Assembly: GCF_026013475.1 (NCBI RefSeq)
Contig: NZ_JAPDPH010000063.1
Span: 1 to 33,239 of the forward strand
Reading direction: 5' to 3'
DNA length: 33,239 nucleotides
DNA from: Micromonospora yasonensis
GTDB lineage: Bacteria > Actinomycetota > Actinomycetes > Mycobacteriales > Micromonosporaceae
Part shown: in pieces, positions 25,987 through 33,239 of the stretch
How the letters are laid out: each line of letters begins with the position of its first letter
How positions within the stretch are numbered: the stretch's first letter is position 1
Made by a program: the position numbers and the translations under genes
The notes under the pieces: generated by a model
Seen by the model: the letters and a program-made list of their open reading frames with translations, nothing else
Database searches by the model: none
What the model was told of the DNA's origin: nothing

Positions 25987-26385
25987 CTAAGGGCGTAGCC
26001 GCTCGGGCTCGTGAAGCACGGCGTCTGCCAGGTCGCGCGGGAACAGGCGTTCGATGCTTTCGGCATAGCCCTCACCGTCGGCAGGCTTCCTGACTCGATC
26101 GCCATCCACCCGCACCGGCATCGAGATGCCTCCTGACGGATGTTCGGCCGTCGGCGTGATTTCGCAGGCCGCCCAGGCGAACGACGATGAGTCCTCCCGG
26201 CCGAGTAGCCGGACCTCGCAGGTGCCAGGGCCCCAGAGCAACCGGTCGGGCAGCAGCGCGGCGAGGCGTGTCTCCTCGGCCTGCACACCGGCGGTGTGGC
26301 GGTCAGGAATCCGGTACGGCGACCCGGAGCACCCGGAAATCAGACCGACCACCGCCGCGAGGCCGACAACGTATCGACGAGACAT
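25987..26385 (-). CDS. Small putative lipoprotein
   Basis: Protein of 132 aa with a lipoprotein signal: MSRRYVVGLAAVVGLISGC, with lipobox LISGC and C19 as the lipid-anchored residue. The mature part (about 113 aa) has two Cys, in GPGTCEVRLL and AWAACEITP, that could form a disulfide, and a C-terminal segment ESIERLFPRDLADAVL. No family recognised. GGGAG directly before the ATG is unusually close for a ribosome site. It is divergent from the decarboxylase gene at 26495, with a 109-bp shared upstream region. Confidence 0.8.
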   Translation of the reverse strand: MSRRYVVGLAAVVGLISGCSGSPYRIPDRHTAGVQAEETRLAALLPDRLLWGPGTCEVRLLGREDSSSFAWAACEITPTAEHPSGGISMPVRVDGDRVRKPADGEGYAESIERLFPRDLADAVLHEPERLRP

Positions 26386-26494
26386 GCTCCCGATGATGTC
26401 ATCGCCCGCCGGTCGGAACCAGCACTTGTCTCGGCTCCCGGGTACTGGCCATGATCAAAGGGCGTAGCCCACGGGTCCAGGGAAAGGTGCGCCG

Positions 26495-27862
26495 ATGGAC
26501 GAACTGCGTCACCTGTTCCGTGTGGCCGCTGACCACGCGGCGGACTATCGGCGGTCGTTGCCGGACCGGCCGGTCGGAGTGCCCATCGACCAGGCTGCGT
26601 TGGCCGGCTCGTTCGGGGGCCCGTTGCCCGACGCTCCCTGCCCGCCTGAGCAGGTATTGGCTGACCTGCTCGCCGCGGCCGAGCCTGGCCTGGTCGCGAG
26701 CGCCGGCCCACGGTACTTCGGGTTCGTGGTCGGCGGCGCGTTGCCGGCGGCGACCGCAGCCGACATCCTCGCTGCCGGTTGGGACCAGCTCGCGTTCAAC
26801 GTTGTCACCTCGCCGGCCGCCATCGCCGCCGAGGCGGCCGCCGGCGGCTGGCTGAAGGAGTTGCTGGGCATTCCGGCGTCGGCGTCGGTCGGTTTCGTCA
26901 ACGGCGCCCAGGCGGCGAACACCGTCGGGCTTGCCGCCGCCCGGCACCAGGTGCTGGCCGACGCGGGTTGGGACGTGGAACGGCGTGGGCTGCTCGGGGC
27001 GCCGCCGATCCGGGTGATCGCCGGGGAGGAGCGACACGGCACCATCGACCGGTCGCTGCGCCTGCTCGGCCTCGGGGTGGACGTGGTGGAATCGGTGCCG
27101 GCCGGGCCGAACGGCGCCATCGACCTCCGGTCGCTGCGGGACGTGCTGCGAGCCGGTTCCCGGGGCCCCACCATCGTGTGTCTTCAGGCGGGCAACGTGA
27201 ACACCGGCGCCTGCGACGAGCTCCGGCAGGCGTGCGAGCTGGTCCGCCGGCACGGTGGGTGGGTGCATGTGGACGGGGCGTTCGGACTGTGGGCCGCGGC
27301 GAGTCCGGCCACGCGGCATCTGGTGGACGGGCTGGAACTGGCCGACTCGTGGGCCTGCGACGGCCACAAGTGGCTGAATCTCCCGTACGACTCGGCCTTC
27401 GCCTTCTGCGCCCGGCCGGACGTGCACGCGGCGGCGATGTCCTACGCCGCGGCGTACCTGGTCGGTTCCGGCGGCGCGCCGGTGGGAGCGGATCTCACCG
27501 CCGAGTCCTCGCGCCGGGCGCGGGGCTTCGCCGTCTGGGCCGGACTGCGGGAGCTGGGCCGCGACGGTGTCGCGGGGCTGGTCGACCGCTGTTGCGCGCT
27601 GGCCCGCCGGTTCGCCGATGGCCTGACCGCGGCCGGGTTCGAGGTGGCGAACGAGGTGGTGCTCAACCAGGTGCTGGTGGGCTTCGGCGACGATGCCCGC
27701 ACCGACCGGGTGGTGGCGGCCGTGCAGGCGGACGGCACGTGCTGGGCGGGCGGTACGACGTGGCGGGGGCGGCGACTGATGCGGCTCTCGGTGTCGAACG
27801 CCACCACCACCGAGGCGGACGTGGACCGGTCGGTCGCCGCCATCACCCGCCTCGCCGCCTGA
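26495..27862 (+). CDS. PLP-dependent group II decarboxylase-like enzyme
   Basis: Cytoplasmic PLP enzyme of 455 aa, of normal length for aromatic-L-amino-acid/glutamate-type decarboxylases. Visible motifs are GPRYFGFVVGGALPAA near 70, the WVHVDGAFGLW segment with D260 that contacts the PLP ring nitrogen, and DGHKWLN with K292 as the Schiff-base lysine. A C-terminal small domain ends RRLMRLSVSNATTTEADVDR. The substrate cannot be told from the motifs; members of this group act on aromatic amino acids, glutamate, diaminobutyrate or cysteine sulfinate, and some perform other PLP reactions. GGAAAGGTG lies just before the ATG. The gene is monocistronic and converges on cutC. Confidence 0.92.
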   Translation: MDELRHLFRVAADHAADYRRSLPDRPVGVPIDQAALAGSFGGPLPDAPCPPEQVLADLLAAAEPGLVASAGPRYFGFVVGGALPAATAADILAAGWDQLAFNVVTSPAAIAAEAAAGGWLKELLGIPASASVGFVNGAQAANTVGLAAARHQVLADAGWDVERRGLLGAPPIRVIAGEERHGTIDRSLRLLGLGVDVVESVPAGPNGAIDLRSLRDVLRAGSRGPTIVCLQAGNVNTGACDELRQACELVRRHGGWVHVDGAFGLWAAASPATRHLVDGLELADSWACDGHKWLNLPYDSAFAFCARPDVHAAAMSYAAAYLVGSGGAPVGADLTAESSRRARGFAVWAGLRELGRDGVAGLVDRCCALARRFADGLTAAGFEVANEVVLNQVLVGFGDDARTDRVVAAVQADGTCWAGGTTWRGRRLMRLSVSNATTTEADVDRSVAAITRLAA

Positions 27863-27887
27863 GGTCGACGCCGCTCCGCCCAGCACG

Positions 27888-27900
27888 CCTCGCAGCGAGG
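27888..27900. terminator. Small hairpin between convergent genes
   Basis: CCTCG-CAG-CGAGG lies in the 69-bp gap between the decarboxylase stop (27862) and the cutC stop (27932). The stem is only 5 bp, so it is a weak bidirectional terminator candidate. Confidence 0.3.
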
Positions 27901-27931
27901 TCGGCCCGTTGGCGTCGTGGGTGGCTCGCCG

Positions 27932-28630
27932 TCAGCGGGCACGCGTGGCGGCGACGACCCGGCGGACCTCGTCGCCGTCCGTGGCCTCGCGTCCGTCGCG
28001 CTGCACCGGTGCCCGCAGGTGCACCTCCCGCGCCCGGGTCTCCGCGAGCACCTGCCGGACGTTGTGCGATCGGATGCCACCGCCGGCGATGACCCGCAAC
28101 CGGTCGCCGGCCCGCTGCCGCAGTGCGGCGATGCGCGCGGCGCCGGCCAGCGCGGTGGGCGCCGCGCCCGAGGTCAACACCGCGTCGGCCCCGAGGTCGA
28201 TGATCTCCTCGATTGCCCGTAGCTGGTCGTCGACCTCGTCGAAGGCCTTGTGCACGGTCACCGGCAACGGTCCCGCCGCCTCGATCAGGCGCCGCAGCAC
28301 CGCGAGATCGAGGCCACCGTCGGCGCCGACGGCGCCGACCACCACCCCGACCGCGAGCCCGTGCGGGTTGGGCAGGCTGCGGATGGCCGCGATGTCGGCG
28401 AGCATGACCTGCTCCTCGATCTCGCTCACCCGGAAGTCGCCGCCCCGGGGGCGGACCATGACCCGCACCCCCACCGTCCGCAACGTCTGCAGGGCAACCG
28501 TGAGCGTCCCCAGGCTGGGGGTGGTGCCGCCCTGGCCGAGATCGGCGCAGAGCTCCAGCCGGTCGGCCCCGGCCGCCTCGGCCACCAGGGCGGTCGGTAC
28601 GTCACTGACGCAGATCTCCACCGTGGTCAT
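27932..28630 (-). CDS. cutC: CutC-family TIM-barrel protein
   Basis: Protein of 232 aa with clear CutC features: N-terminal VEICVSDVPTALVAEAAGAD followed by RLELCADLGQGGTTPSLG, then VMVRPRGGDF, VTVHKAFDEV, GADAVLTSGAAPTAL and VIAGGGIRSHNV. CutC was first linked to copper homeostasis in E. coli, but its biochemical role is unsettled. Here the ATG overlaps the stop of the peptide-type ABC ATPase gene as ATGA (28627-28630), so it is probably translated from that operon. This argues for a function connected with the imported substrate. No classic metal-binding cluster is visible (Cys only in ICVS and ELCAD). It is the last gene of the operon. Confidence 0.93.
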   Translation of the reverse strand: MTTVEICVSDVPTALVAEAAGADRLELCADLGQGGTTPSLGTLTVALQTLRTVGVRVMVRPRGGDFRVSEIEEQVMLADIAAIRSLPNPHGLAVGVVVGAVGADGGLDLAVLRRLIEAAGPLPVTVHKAFDEVDDQLRAIEEIIDLGADAVLTSGAAPTALAGAARIAALRQRAGDRLRVIAGGGIRSHNVRQVLAETRAREVHLRAPVQRDGREATDGDEVRRVVAATRAR

Positions 28631-30738
28631 GCGACCGCCCCGGCCCGCGCGGGCGCCGCGCTCGACTCCGGGCGCAGCGGGAAGTGGCAGGCCACCTGGT
28701 GTCCGTCGCCGGCCAGCGGCGGTTCCGTCGCGCAGATCTCCTGGGCCAGGGGGCATCGGGTCCGGAACCGGCACCCGGTGGGCGGGTTCAGCGCGCTGGG
28801 CAGCTCGCCTCGGATGGTGATGCCGTCGCGGGCGGCCGCGGCGTTCGGCGTGATGGAGGGGACGGCGTCGATGAGTGCCTGCGTGTACGGGTGCCGGGCG
28901 GCCCGGACCACGTCCCGGGCCGGCCCGACCTCGACGAGCTTGCCGAGGTACATGACGCCGATCCGGTCCGCCATGTAGTCGACGACGGACAGGTCATGGC
29001 TGATGAAGACGTACGCCAGGCCGAGCTCGCGCTGCAGGTCCCGCATGAGGTTGAGGACCTGCGCCTGGATCGACACGTCCAGCGCGCTCACCGGCTCGTC
29101 GCCGACGATCAGCCGGGGCTGCAGGGCCAGCGACCGGGCCAGCCCGATGCGCTGCAGCTGGCCGCCGGAGAACTCGTGGGGGTAGCGCTCCAGGACCCGC
29201 CGCGACAGCCCCACCTGGTCGAGCAGGGTGGCGATGCGGGCCCGCCGGGCCGCCCCGTCGCCCACCTTCTGGATCTCCAGCGGTTCGGCGAGGATGGCGT
29301 CGACGCGCATCCGGGGGTTCATCGCGGCGTAGCTGTCTTGGAACATGAGTTGGACCTGCCGGTGCATGCGGCGGCGCTCCCGCCCGGCCAGGCCGGCGAG
29401 GTCGGTGCCGTCCAGCATGATCTGCCCGGCGGTCGGCCGCTCCAGTCCGACGGCCAGTCGTCCCACGGTGGACTTGCCGCAGCCGGATTCGCCGACCAGC
29501 CCGAAGGTCTCCCCCGGGCCGACCTCGAACGAGACACCCGCCACGGCGCTCACCTGCCCGGCGGTGCGGCGCAGCAGCCCACGCCCGTGCGCCGCGTAGT
29601 TCTTCACCAGTGCGCGCACCGACAGGACCGACGTCGCCGCCGGCTCGTCCGGTCCGGCCGTCGGGCCGGCCGGCTGCGGTGCCGGTTCGACCCGTACCGG
29701 GGCCGGCAGGGTGACCGGCGCGGCGGGTGTCGTGGGCACCGGGTGCAGACAGGCGTGCTGATGCTCGCCGGCCGACAGGGTGATGTCGCTGATCCGGCAT
29801 TCGTCGGTGACGTGCCGGCAGCGGGGCGCGAACCGGCAGCCGGCCAGGGGCCGGGACAGGTCCGGCGGCAGGCCCGGGATGCTGTAGAGGCGGGCGTGTG
29901 CACCGGTCTCCCGGATCGCCGACTCGGGCAGCGCCTCCATCAGCGCCTCGGTGTAGCGGTGCCGGGGTGTGCGGAACAGCGTCGCGGTCGCGGCGGTCTC
30001 CACCACCCGGCCGGCGTACATGACGGCGACCCGGTCGGCGCGGCCGGCGATCACCCCCAGGTCGTGGGTGACCAGGATGACCGCCATCCCGAACTCTTCC
30101 CGCAGGTCGTCGATGAGTTCGAGGATCTGCCGCTGGGTGGTGACGTCGAGGGCGGTGGTCGGTTCGTCGGCGATGAGCAGGCGCGGGGAACAGACCAGTG
30201 CCATCGCGATGGCGACGCGTTGCCGCATCCCGCCGGACAACTCGTGCGGGTAGTTGTCGACGATCCGGTCCGGGCGGGGCATGCCGACCCGGCGCAGGAT
30301 TTCGATGGTCCGCTCCCGCGCGTCCGCCTTGCCGACTCCCTCGTGCACCCGCAGCGGTTCGGCGACCTGGACGCCGATCCGCATGGTCGGGTTGAGCGAG
30401 GTGAGCGGGTCCTGGAAGACCATGCCCATCCGGACACCACGGATCCGGCGTACCTCGTCGGCCGGCAGCGAGCGCAGGTCCCGGCCCTCGAAGAGGATCT
30501 GTCCCCCGGACACCCGGCCGCCGGGCGGCAGCAGACCCATGATCGACAGTGCCGTCATCGTCTTGCCGCTGCCGGATTCGCCCACCACGCCGAGGGTCTC
30601 GCCCGGCATGACCTCGAGGCTGACCCCGTCGAGGGCGTGTACGGTGCCGCGGCGCAGCGCGATGTCGGTGTCGAGATCGCGCAGTTCCAGCAGGGGCTGA
30701 ACCGCTGCCGGCGGCTTCCGAACGGTCGATTCGCTCAT
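28627..30738 (-). CDS. Fused dipeptide/oligopeptide ABC transporter ATPase (DppD-DppF type)
   Basis: Cytoplasmic ATPase of 703 aa carrying both nucleotide-binding halves, normally encoded by two genes. Half 1 (about 15-330): Walker A GESGSGKT, signature LSGGM, Walker B LLIADEP. It ends with the peptide-transporter C-terminal Cys region (GCRFAPRCRHVTDEC ... HACLHP) thought to hold an iron-sulfur cluster in this family. A Pro/Ala-rich linker (about 335-370) follows. Half 2 (about 370-690): GESGCGKS, FSGGQ, LIVGDEP, and a second Cys region (GCRFRTRCPLAQEIC). Both sites look catalytically complete. AGGAG sits 6 nt before the ATG. It powers the two permeases encoded immediately upstream (13-nt gap) and overlaps cutC downstream. 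Confidence 0.96.
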   Translation of the reverse strand: MSESTVRKPPAAVQPLLELRDLDTDIALRRGTVHALDGVSLEVMPGETLGVVGESGSGKTMTALSIMGLLPPGGRVSGGQILFEGRDLRSLPADEVRRIRGVRMGMVFQDPLTSLNPTMRIGVQVAEPLRVHEGVGKADARERTIEILRRVGMPRPDRIVDNYPHELSGGMRQRVAIAMALVCSPRLLIADEPTTALDVTTQRQILELIDDLREEFGMAVILVTHDLGVIAGRADRVAVMYAGRVVETAATATLFRTPRHRYTEALMEALPESAIRETGAHARLYSIPGLPPDLSRPLAGCRFAPRCRHVTDECRISDITLSAGEHQHACLHPVPTTPAAPVTLPAPVRVEPAPQPAGPTAGPDEPAATSVLSVRALVKNYAAHGRGLLRRTAGQVSAVAGVSFEVGPGETFGLVGESGCGKSTVGRLAVGLERPTAGQIMLDGTDLAGLAGRERRRMHRQVQLMFQDSYAAMNPRMRVDAILAEPLEIQKVGDGAARRARIATLLDQVGLSRRVLERYPHEFSGGQLQRIGLARSLALQPRLIVGDEPVSALDVSIQAQVLNLMRDLQRELGLAYVFISHDLSVVDYMADRIGVMYLGKLVEVGPARDVVRAARHPYTQALIDAVPSITPNAAAARDGITIRGELPSALNPPTGCRFRTRCPLAQEICATEPPLAGDGHQVACHFPLRPESSAAPARAGAVA

Positions 30739-30751
30739 TTTCTGCTCCTGC

Positions 30752-31675
30752 TCAGCGTCGCCGGAGGCGGACCTCGAAGGCGTCCCTCAGCCCGTCGCCG
30801 ATGAAGTTGAAGGCGAGGACGATGAGGATGATGGCGATTCCCGGCGGGTACAGCAGCCACCAGTGGCCGCTGTAGGTGTCGGCCAGGCCGTCGGAGAGCA
30901 TCCCGCCCCAGTTCGCCGCCGGCGGGGGGACGCCGAGACCGAGGAAGGACAGGTACGCGACGTAGAGGATCGCGTCGGCGACCTGGAAGGTCGCGTTGAC
31001 GATCACCGTGCCGATGGCGTTCGGCACGATGTGCCGGCGCACCGCCCGGCCACCCGTGCCACCCATCCCCCGCATGGCCTGGACGTACTCGCGGGAGCGC
31101 AGGGTCAGTGCCTCACCCCGGACCAGCCGGGCCGGCCCCAACCAGGCGAAGGCACCGATGATGAGGATGAGCATCGGCACACTCGGGGTGACGATGGCGG
31201 CGAGCAGCATGAAGAGGAACAGCGACGGGATCGACATCATCGCGTCGACCACCCGCATCATCGCCGGGTCCACCCATCCGCCCGCGAATCCGGCGACGGC
31301 GCCCCAGAGGGTGCCCACCGCGGTGGCGAGGATGCCGGCCGCGAGCCCGACGATGATCGAGGTCTGACCGCCGAGCATGAGCCGCCCCAGCTGGTCGTAG
31401 CCGACCCCGTCGGTGCCGAGCGGATGCCCCTGCTCACCCGGGGCGAGGTGCACGGCGGTGAGGTCGGTGTGCACCTGGTCGGTGTGGTAGAAGAGCGGGC
31501 CGAGGAAGCAGATCCCGGCCAGCAGGACGAACAGGCCCAGGCCCACCAGGGCCAGCCGGTTCTCGCAGAAGACGACCAGCCCCTGCCGCCAGAGGCCGCG
31601 TACCGGCTCGTCGGCCGCGTCGGCCGGCGGAGCGGGGGCGGCACCGGGACGGACCGCCTCGGACAGTGTGCTCAT
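30752..31675 (-). CDS. Peptide-type ABC transporter permease (DppC-like)
   Basis: Inner-membrane permease of 307 aa. The cytoplasmic N-terminus (about 1-40) is Pro/Ala-rich; the first helix is ALVGLGLFVLLAGICFLGPL. The extracytoplasmic part includes HPLGTDGVGYDQLGRLMLGG, the well-conserved HxxGTDxxGxD-type sequence of OppC/DppC proteins. The cytoplasmic coupling segment is LRSREYVQAMRGMGGTGGRA, followed by HIVPNAIGTVIVNATFQVAD. The C-terminal FNFIGDGLRDAF is also typical. The ATG overlaps the stop of the DppB-like gene by 4 nt. It pairs with DppB to form the translocation pore. Substrate probably a peptide or related small molecule; nickel or sugar oligomers are alternatives for this family. 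Confidence 0.95.
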   Translation of the reverse strand: MSTLSEAVRPGAAPAPPADAADEPVRGLWRQGLVVFCENRLALVGLGLFVLLAGICFLGPLFYHTDQVHTDLTAVHLAPGEQGHPLGTDGVGYDQLGRLMLGGQTSIIVGLAAGILATAVGTLWGAVAGFAGGWVDPAMMRVVDAMMSIPSLFLFMLLAAIVTPSVPMLILIIGAFAWLGPARLVRGEALTLRSREYVQAMRGMGGTGGRAVRRHIVPNAIGTVIVNATFQVADAILYVAYLSFLGLGVPPPAANWGGMLSDGLADTYSGHWWLLYPPGIAIILIVLAFNFIGDGLRDAFEVRLRRR

Positions 31676-32631
31676 GACGTGCTCCCGCGGAGTCGGACCC
31701 GGGGATCGACGGCGGCGTAGAGCAGGTCGGCGACGAGCGCGCCGACCACCGTCGCGATCGAGATGATGACGGTGACCCCGAGCAGGATCGGGAAGTCACG
31801 CTTCAGCGCCGCCTGCCAGAACAGCTGCCCCATGCCGGGGAAGTTGAACAGCGATTCGACGACCAACGCCCCGCTGAACAGCGCGGGCAGGTACATCCCG
31901 AGCAGCGCGATGACCGGGAACAACCCGTTGCGCAGCGTGTGCCGCAGCACCACCCGCCGCTCTGAGAGGCCCTTGCTGCGGGCGGTGCGGACGTAGTTCT
32001 CGTTGAGGTTGTCGACCATGGCGGAGCGTACGTACCGCGAGTAGACCGCGATGGTGACGATGGCGAGCGTGACCGTGGGCAGGACCAGCCCCGCCGGGTC
32101 GGCGAGCACTTCCGCCACCGTGAACCCCTGCGGCGCCTCCGGTGGCAGGATCGGCCAGACCTGCGAGAAGAGGATGATCATCATGAGGCCCATGAAGAAG
32201 ATGGGCGTGGCGTACGCCAGCAGCGACAGCGAGGTGATGGCGTAGTCGGGCCAGCGGTTGCGGCGTACCGCCTGGATCACGCCGAGCGGGATCGCCAGCA
32301 CGATGGCGAGCAGGGTCGACAGCAGCGACAGCACCATGGTCTTCGGCAGCCGCTGGCTGATCGCCTCGACGACCGACTGGTTGAGCTGGTACGAGTAGCC
32401 GAGATCGCCGTGCAGCAGGCGCTGCACGTACATGCCGTACTGCTGGATCCACGGCCGGTCGTAGCCCATGTCGTGGTTGAACGCCGCCAACTGCTCCAGC
32501 GTCGCCTCCTTGCCGAGGGTGGCCCGTGCCGCGCCCCCGGGAAGCAGGTGCAGGATGAGGAACGCGATCACCGTGACGATCACGACAACGACGAGGGCCT
32601 GACCCAAGCGCGTGATGAGGTACCGGACCAC
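31672..32631 (-). CDS. Peptide-type ABC transporter permease (DppB-like)
   Basis: Inner-membrane permease of 319 aa. It starts at GTG 32631 with VVRYLITRLGQALVVVVIVT, the usual N-terminal helix of DppB/OppB, directed by GGAGGAGGAA 9 nt upstream. Other marks are LPGGAARATLG, the cytoplasmic coupling loop NYVRTARSKGLSERRVVLRH and a C-terminal DPRVRLRG tail. Six membrane segments can be read by eye, for example LLSTLLAIVLAIPLGVIQAV and ALVVESLFNFPGMGQLFWQA. The gene is separated from the binding-protein gene by 77 nt holding a strong hairpin and overlaps the DppC-like gene by ATGA. Confidence 0.95.
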   Translation of the reverse strand: MVRYLITRLGQALVVVVIVTVIAFLILHLLPGGAARATLGKEATLEQLAAFNHDMGYDRPWIQQYGMYVQRLLHGDLGYSYQLNQSVVEAISQRLPKTMVLSLLSTLLAIVLAIPLGVIQAVRRNRWPDYAITSLSLLAYATPIFFMGLMMIILFSQVWPILPPEAPQGFTVAEVLADPAGLVLPTVTLAIVTIAVYSRYVRSAMVDNLNENYVRTARSKGLSERRVVLRHTLRNGLFPVIALLGMYLPALFSGALVVESLFNFPGMGQLFWQAALKRDFPILLGVTVIISIATVVGALVADLLYAAVDPRVRLRGSTS

Positions 32632-32657
32632 CTGGGCCGTTCCTCCTCCCTGGTCGG

Positions 32658-32690
32658 GGCCCCGGCGGCGCGGTGGGCGCCGCCGGGGCC
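32658..32690 (-). terminator. Perfect 14-bp hairpin between binding protein and permease genes
   Basis: GGCCCCGGCGGCGC and GCGCCGCCGGGGCC form a perfect 14-bp stem around a 5-nt loop, 18 nt after the binding-protein stop and ahead of the DppB-like ribosome site. There is no U-tract. It is best read as a partial terminator or 3' stabiliser setting a high ratio of binding protein to permease. Confidence 0.7.
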
Positions 32691-32708
32691 GGGACGATCA
32701 GTGGTCGG

Positions 32709-33239
32709 TCACTTCCAGGACCAGTCCTGGAAGTACATGAAGTTCATCGGGTCCTGCGGCTCGACGCCCTGCAGGCCGGACCGGTACGCCGAGACCTGGA
32801 ACACCGGGTTCGGCATCCAGAGCACCGGCAGGTCCTTGGCGAGGAAGTCGTTGTACGCCTTGAGCGCGCTCTCGTCGCCGGAGAACTGCGTGGCCTCGAT
32901 GAGCTTGTCGGCCTCCGGGTTGCTGTAGCTGCCCAGGTTCACCGGGGCGCCGGTGGCGAAGAGCCGCTCCCCGCTGGCGAAGGCCGGGTAGTACCAACTG
33001 CCCTGCGAGCCGAAGAAGGACATGTCCCACGAGCAGGTGGCGTCCGTCGGCTTGCAGGCCGGGGTGACCGCGACCGAGTCGGGCACCTCCTTGATGGTCA
33101 GCTGGATGCCGAGCTTGGCCAGCTGCGACTTGATCTCGGCGAACATCTTGGTCGTGGCGGCGAAGCCGGTCTGGCTGGTCACGGTGAAGTTCAGCGCCGT
33201 GCCGGCGGCGATGCCGTCGCCGCACTGGTTCGGCCCGGT
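32709..33239 (-). CDS. ABC transporter substrate-binding protein, family 5, C-terminal part
   Basis: The last 176 residues of an extracellular solute-binding protein; the N-terminal part, including any lipoprotein signal, lies beyond the right edge. The frame is open to position 33239. Features typical of the DppA/OppA family C-terminus are TKMFAEIKSQLAKLGIQLTI, then WDMSFFGSQGSWYYPAF, NLGSYSNPEADKLIEATQF and DLPVLWMPNPVFQVSAYRS, ending MYFQDWSWK. Two Cys pairs (QCGDG; ACKPTDATCSW) may form disulfides. It should capture the substrate for the DppB/C-like permeases encoded downstream in the same direction. Confidence 0.93.
   Translation of the reverse strand, partial: TGPNQCGDGIAAGTALNFTVTSQTGFAATTKMFAEIKSQLAKLGIQLTIKEVPDSVAVTPACKPTDATCSWDMSFFGSQGSWYYPAFASGERLFATGAPVNLGSYSNPEADKLIEATQFSGDESALKAYNDFLAKDLPVLWMPNPVFQVSAYRSGLQGVEPQDPMNFMYFQDWSWK

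Noticed and set aside
25987..26475. The 10-mer GGGCGTAGCC occurring near 25991 and 26460
   Set aside because: Only ten bases match and the flanks differ, so it is not a convincing repeat or attachment site.
26399..27886. Minus-strand frame opposite the decarboxylase gene
   Set aside because: The plus-strand product has PLP motifs with Lys and Asp in place; the minus translation is low-complexity.

Overview
The window is GC-rich throughout, uses almost only G/C third codon positions, and carries a modular polyketide/peptide assembly line beside two actinobacterial-style ABC transporter operons. This points to a secondary-metabolite-producing actinomycete, most likely Micromonosporaceae (inference; no rRNA or other marker is present).

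Region 1 (1-16384, minus strand) is a tightly packed three-gene operon for a lipopeptide-type product. It starts with a fatty acyl-AMP ligase (FAAL) + ACP fused to a fully reducing PKS module (KS-AT-DH-ER-KR-ACP). An ATGA overlap leads to a KS-AT-KR-ACP module, and 1 nt further on an NRPS begins (C-A, cut by the left window edge). The first AT carries the methylmalonyl-type YASHS motif, the second a rare TSSHS motif, and nine visible residues of the adenylation pocket read D-V-W-H-I-S-L-I-D, a serine code. Read in order, the line should activate a free fatty acid, add one saturated methyl-branched unit, add one beta-hydroxy (probably alpha-methyl) unit, and amidate serine. That is the logic expected for the lipid and first residue of 4-amino-2,4-pentadienoate cyclolipodepsipeptides such as the rakicidins.

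Region 2 (16385-17228) is a gene-poor divergent intergenic region with candidate operators and one unexplained minus-strand reading frame.

Region 3 (17229-20426, plus strand) is a sugar ABC importer of the CUT1/glucose-mannose type: lipoprotein binding protein plus two permeases and no ATPase. A strong hairpin sits between the binding protein and the first permease.

Region 4 (20539-26494) is a patchwork of small, mostly accessory genes: a DUF6461-like protein, an MmcQ/YjbR-like protein, a frameshifted conserved gene, a secreted M43-type zinc metalloprotease with a terminator, a SMI1/KNR4-DinB fusion preceded by a second frameshifted gene, a low-GC small acidic protein, and a lipoprotein.

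Region 5 (26495-33239) has a PLP-dependent group II decarboxylase-like gene (plus) facing a minus-strand peptide-type ABC transporter operon: binding protein (cut by the right edge), DppB-like and DppC-like permeases, a fused DppD-DppF ATPase, and a CutC-family gene coupled to the ATPase by ATGA. The binding protein and DppB-like permease are again separated by a perfect hairpin. Most genes within operons overlap by 4 nt.
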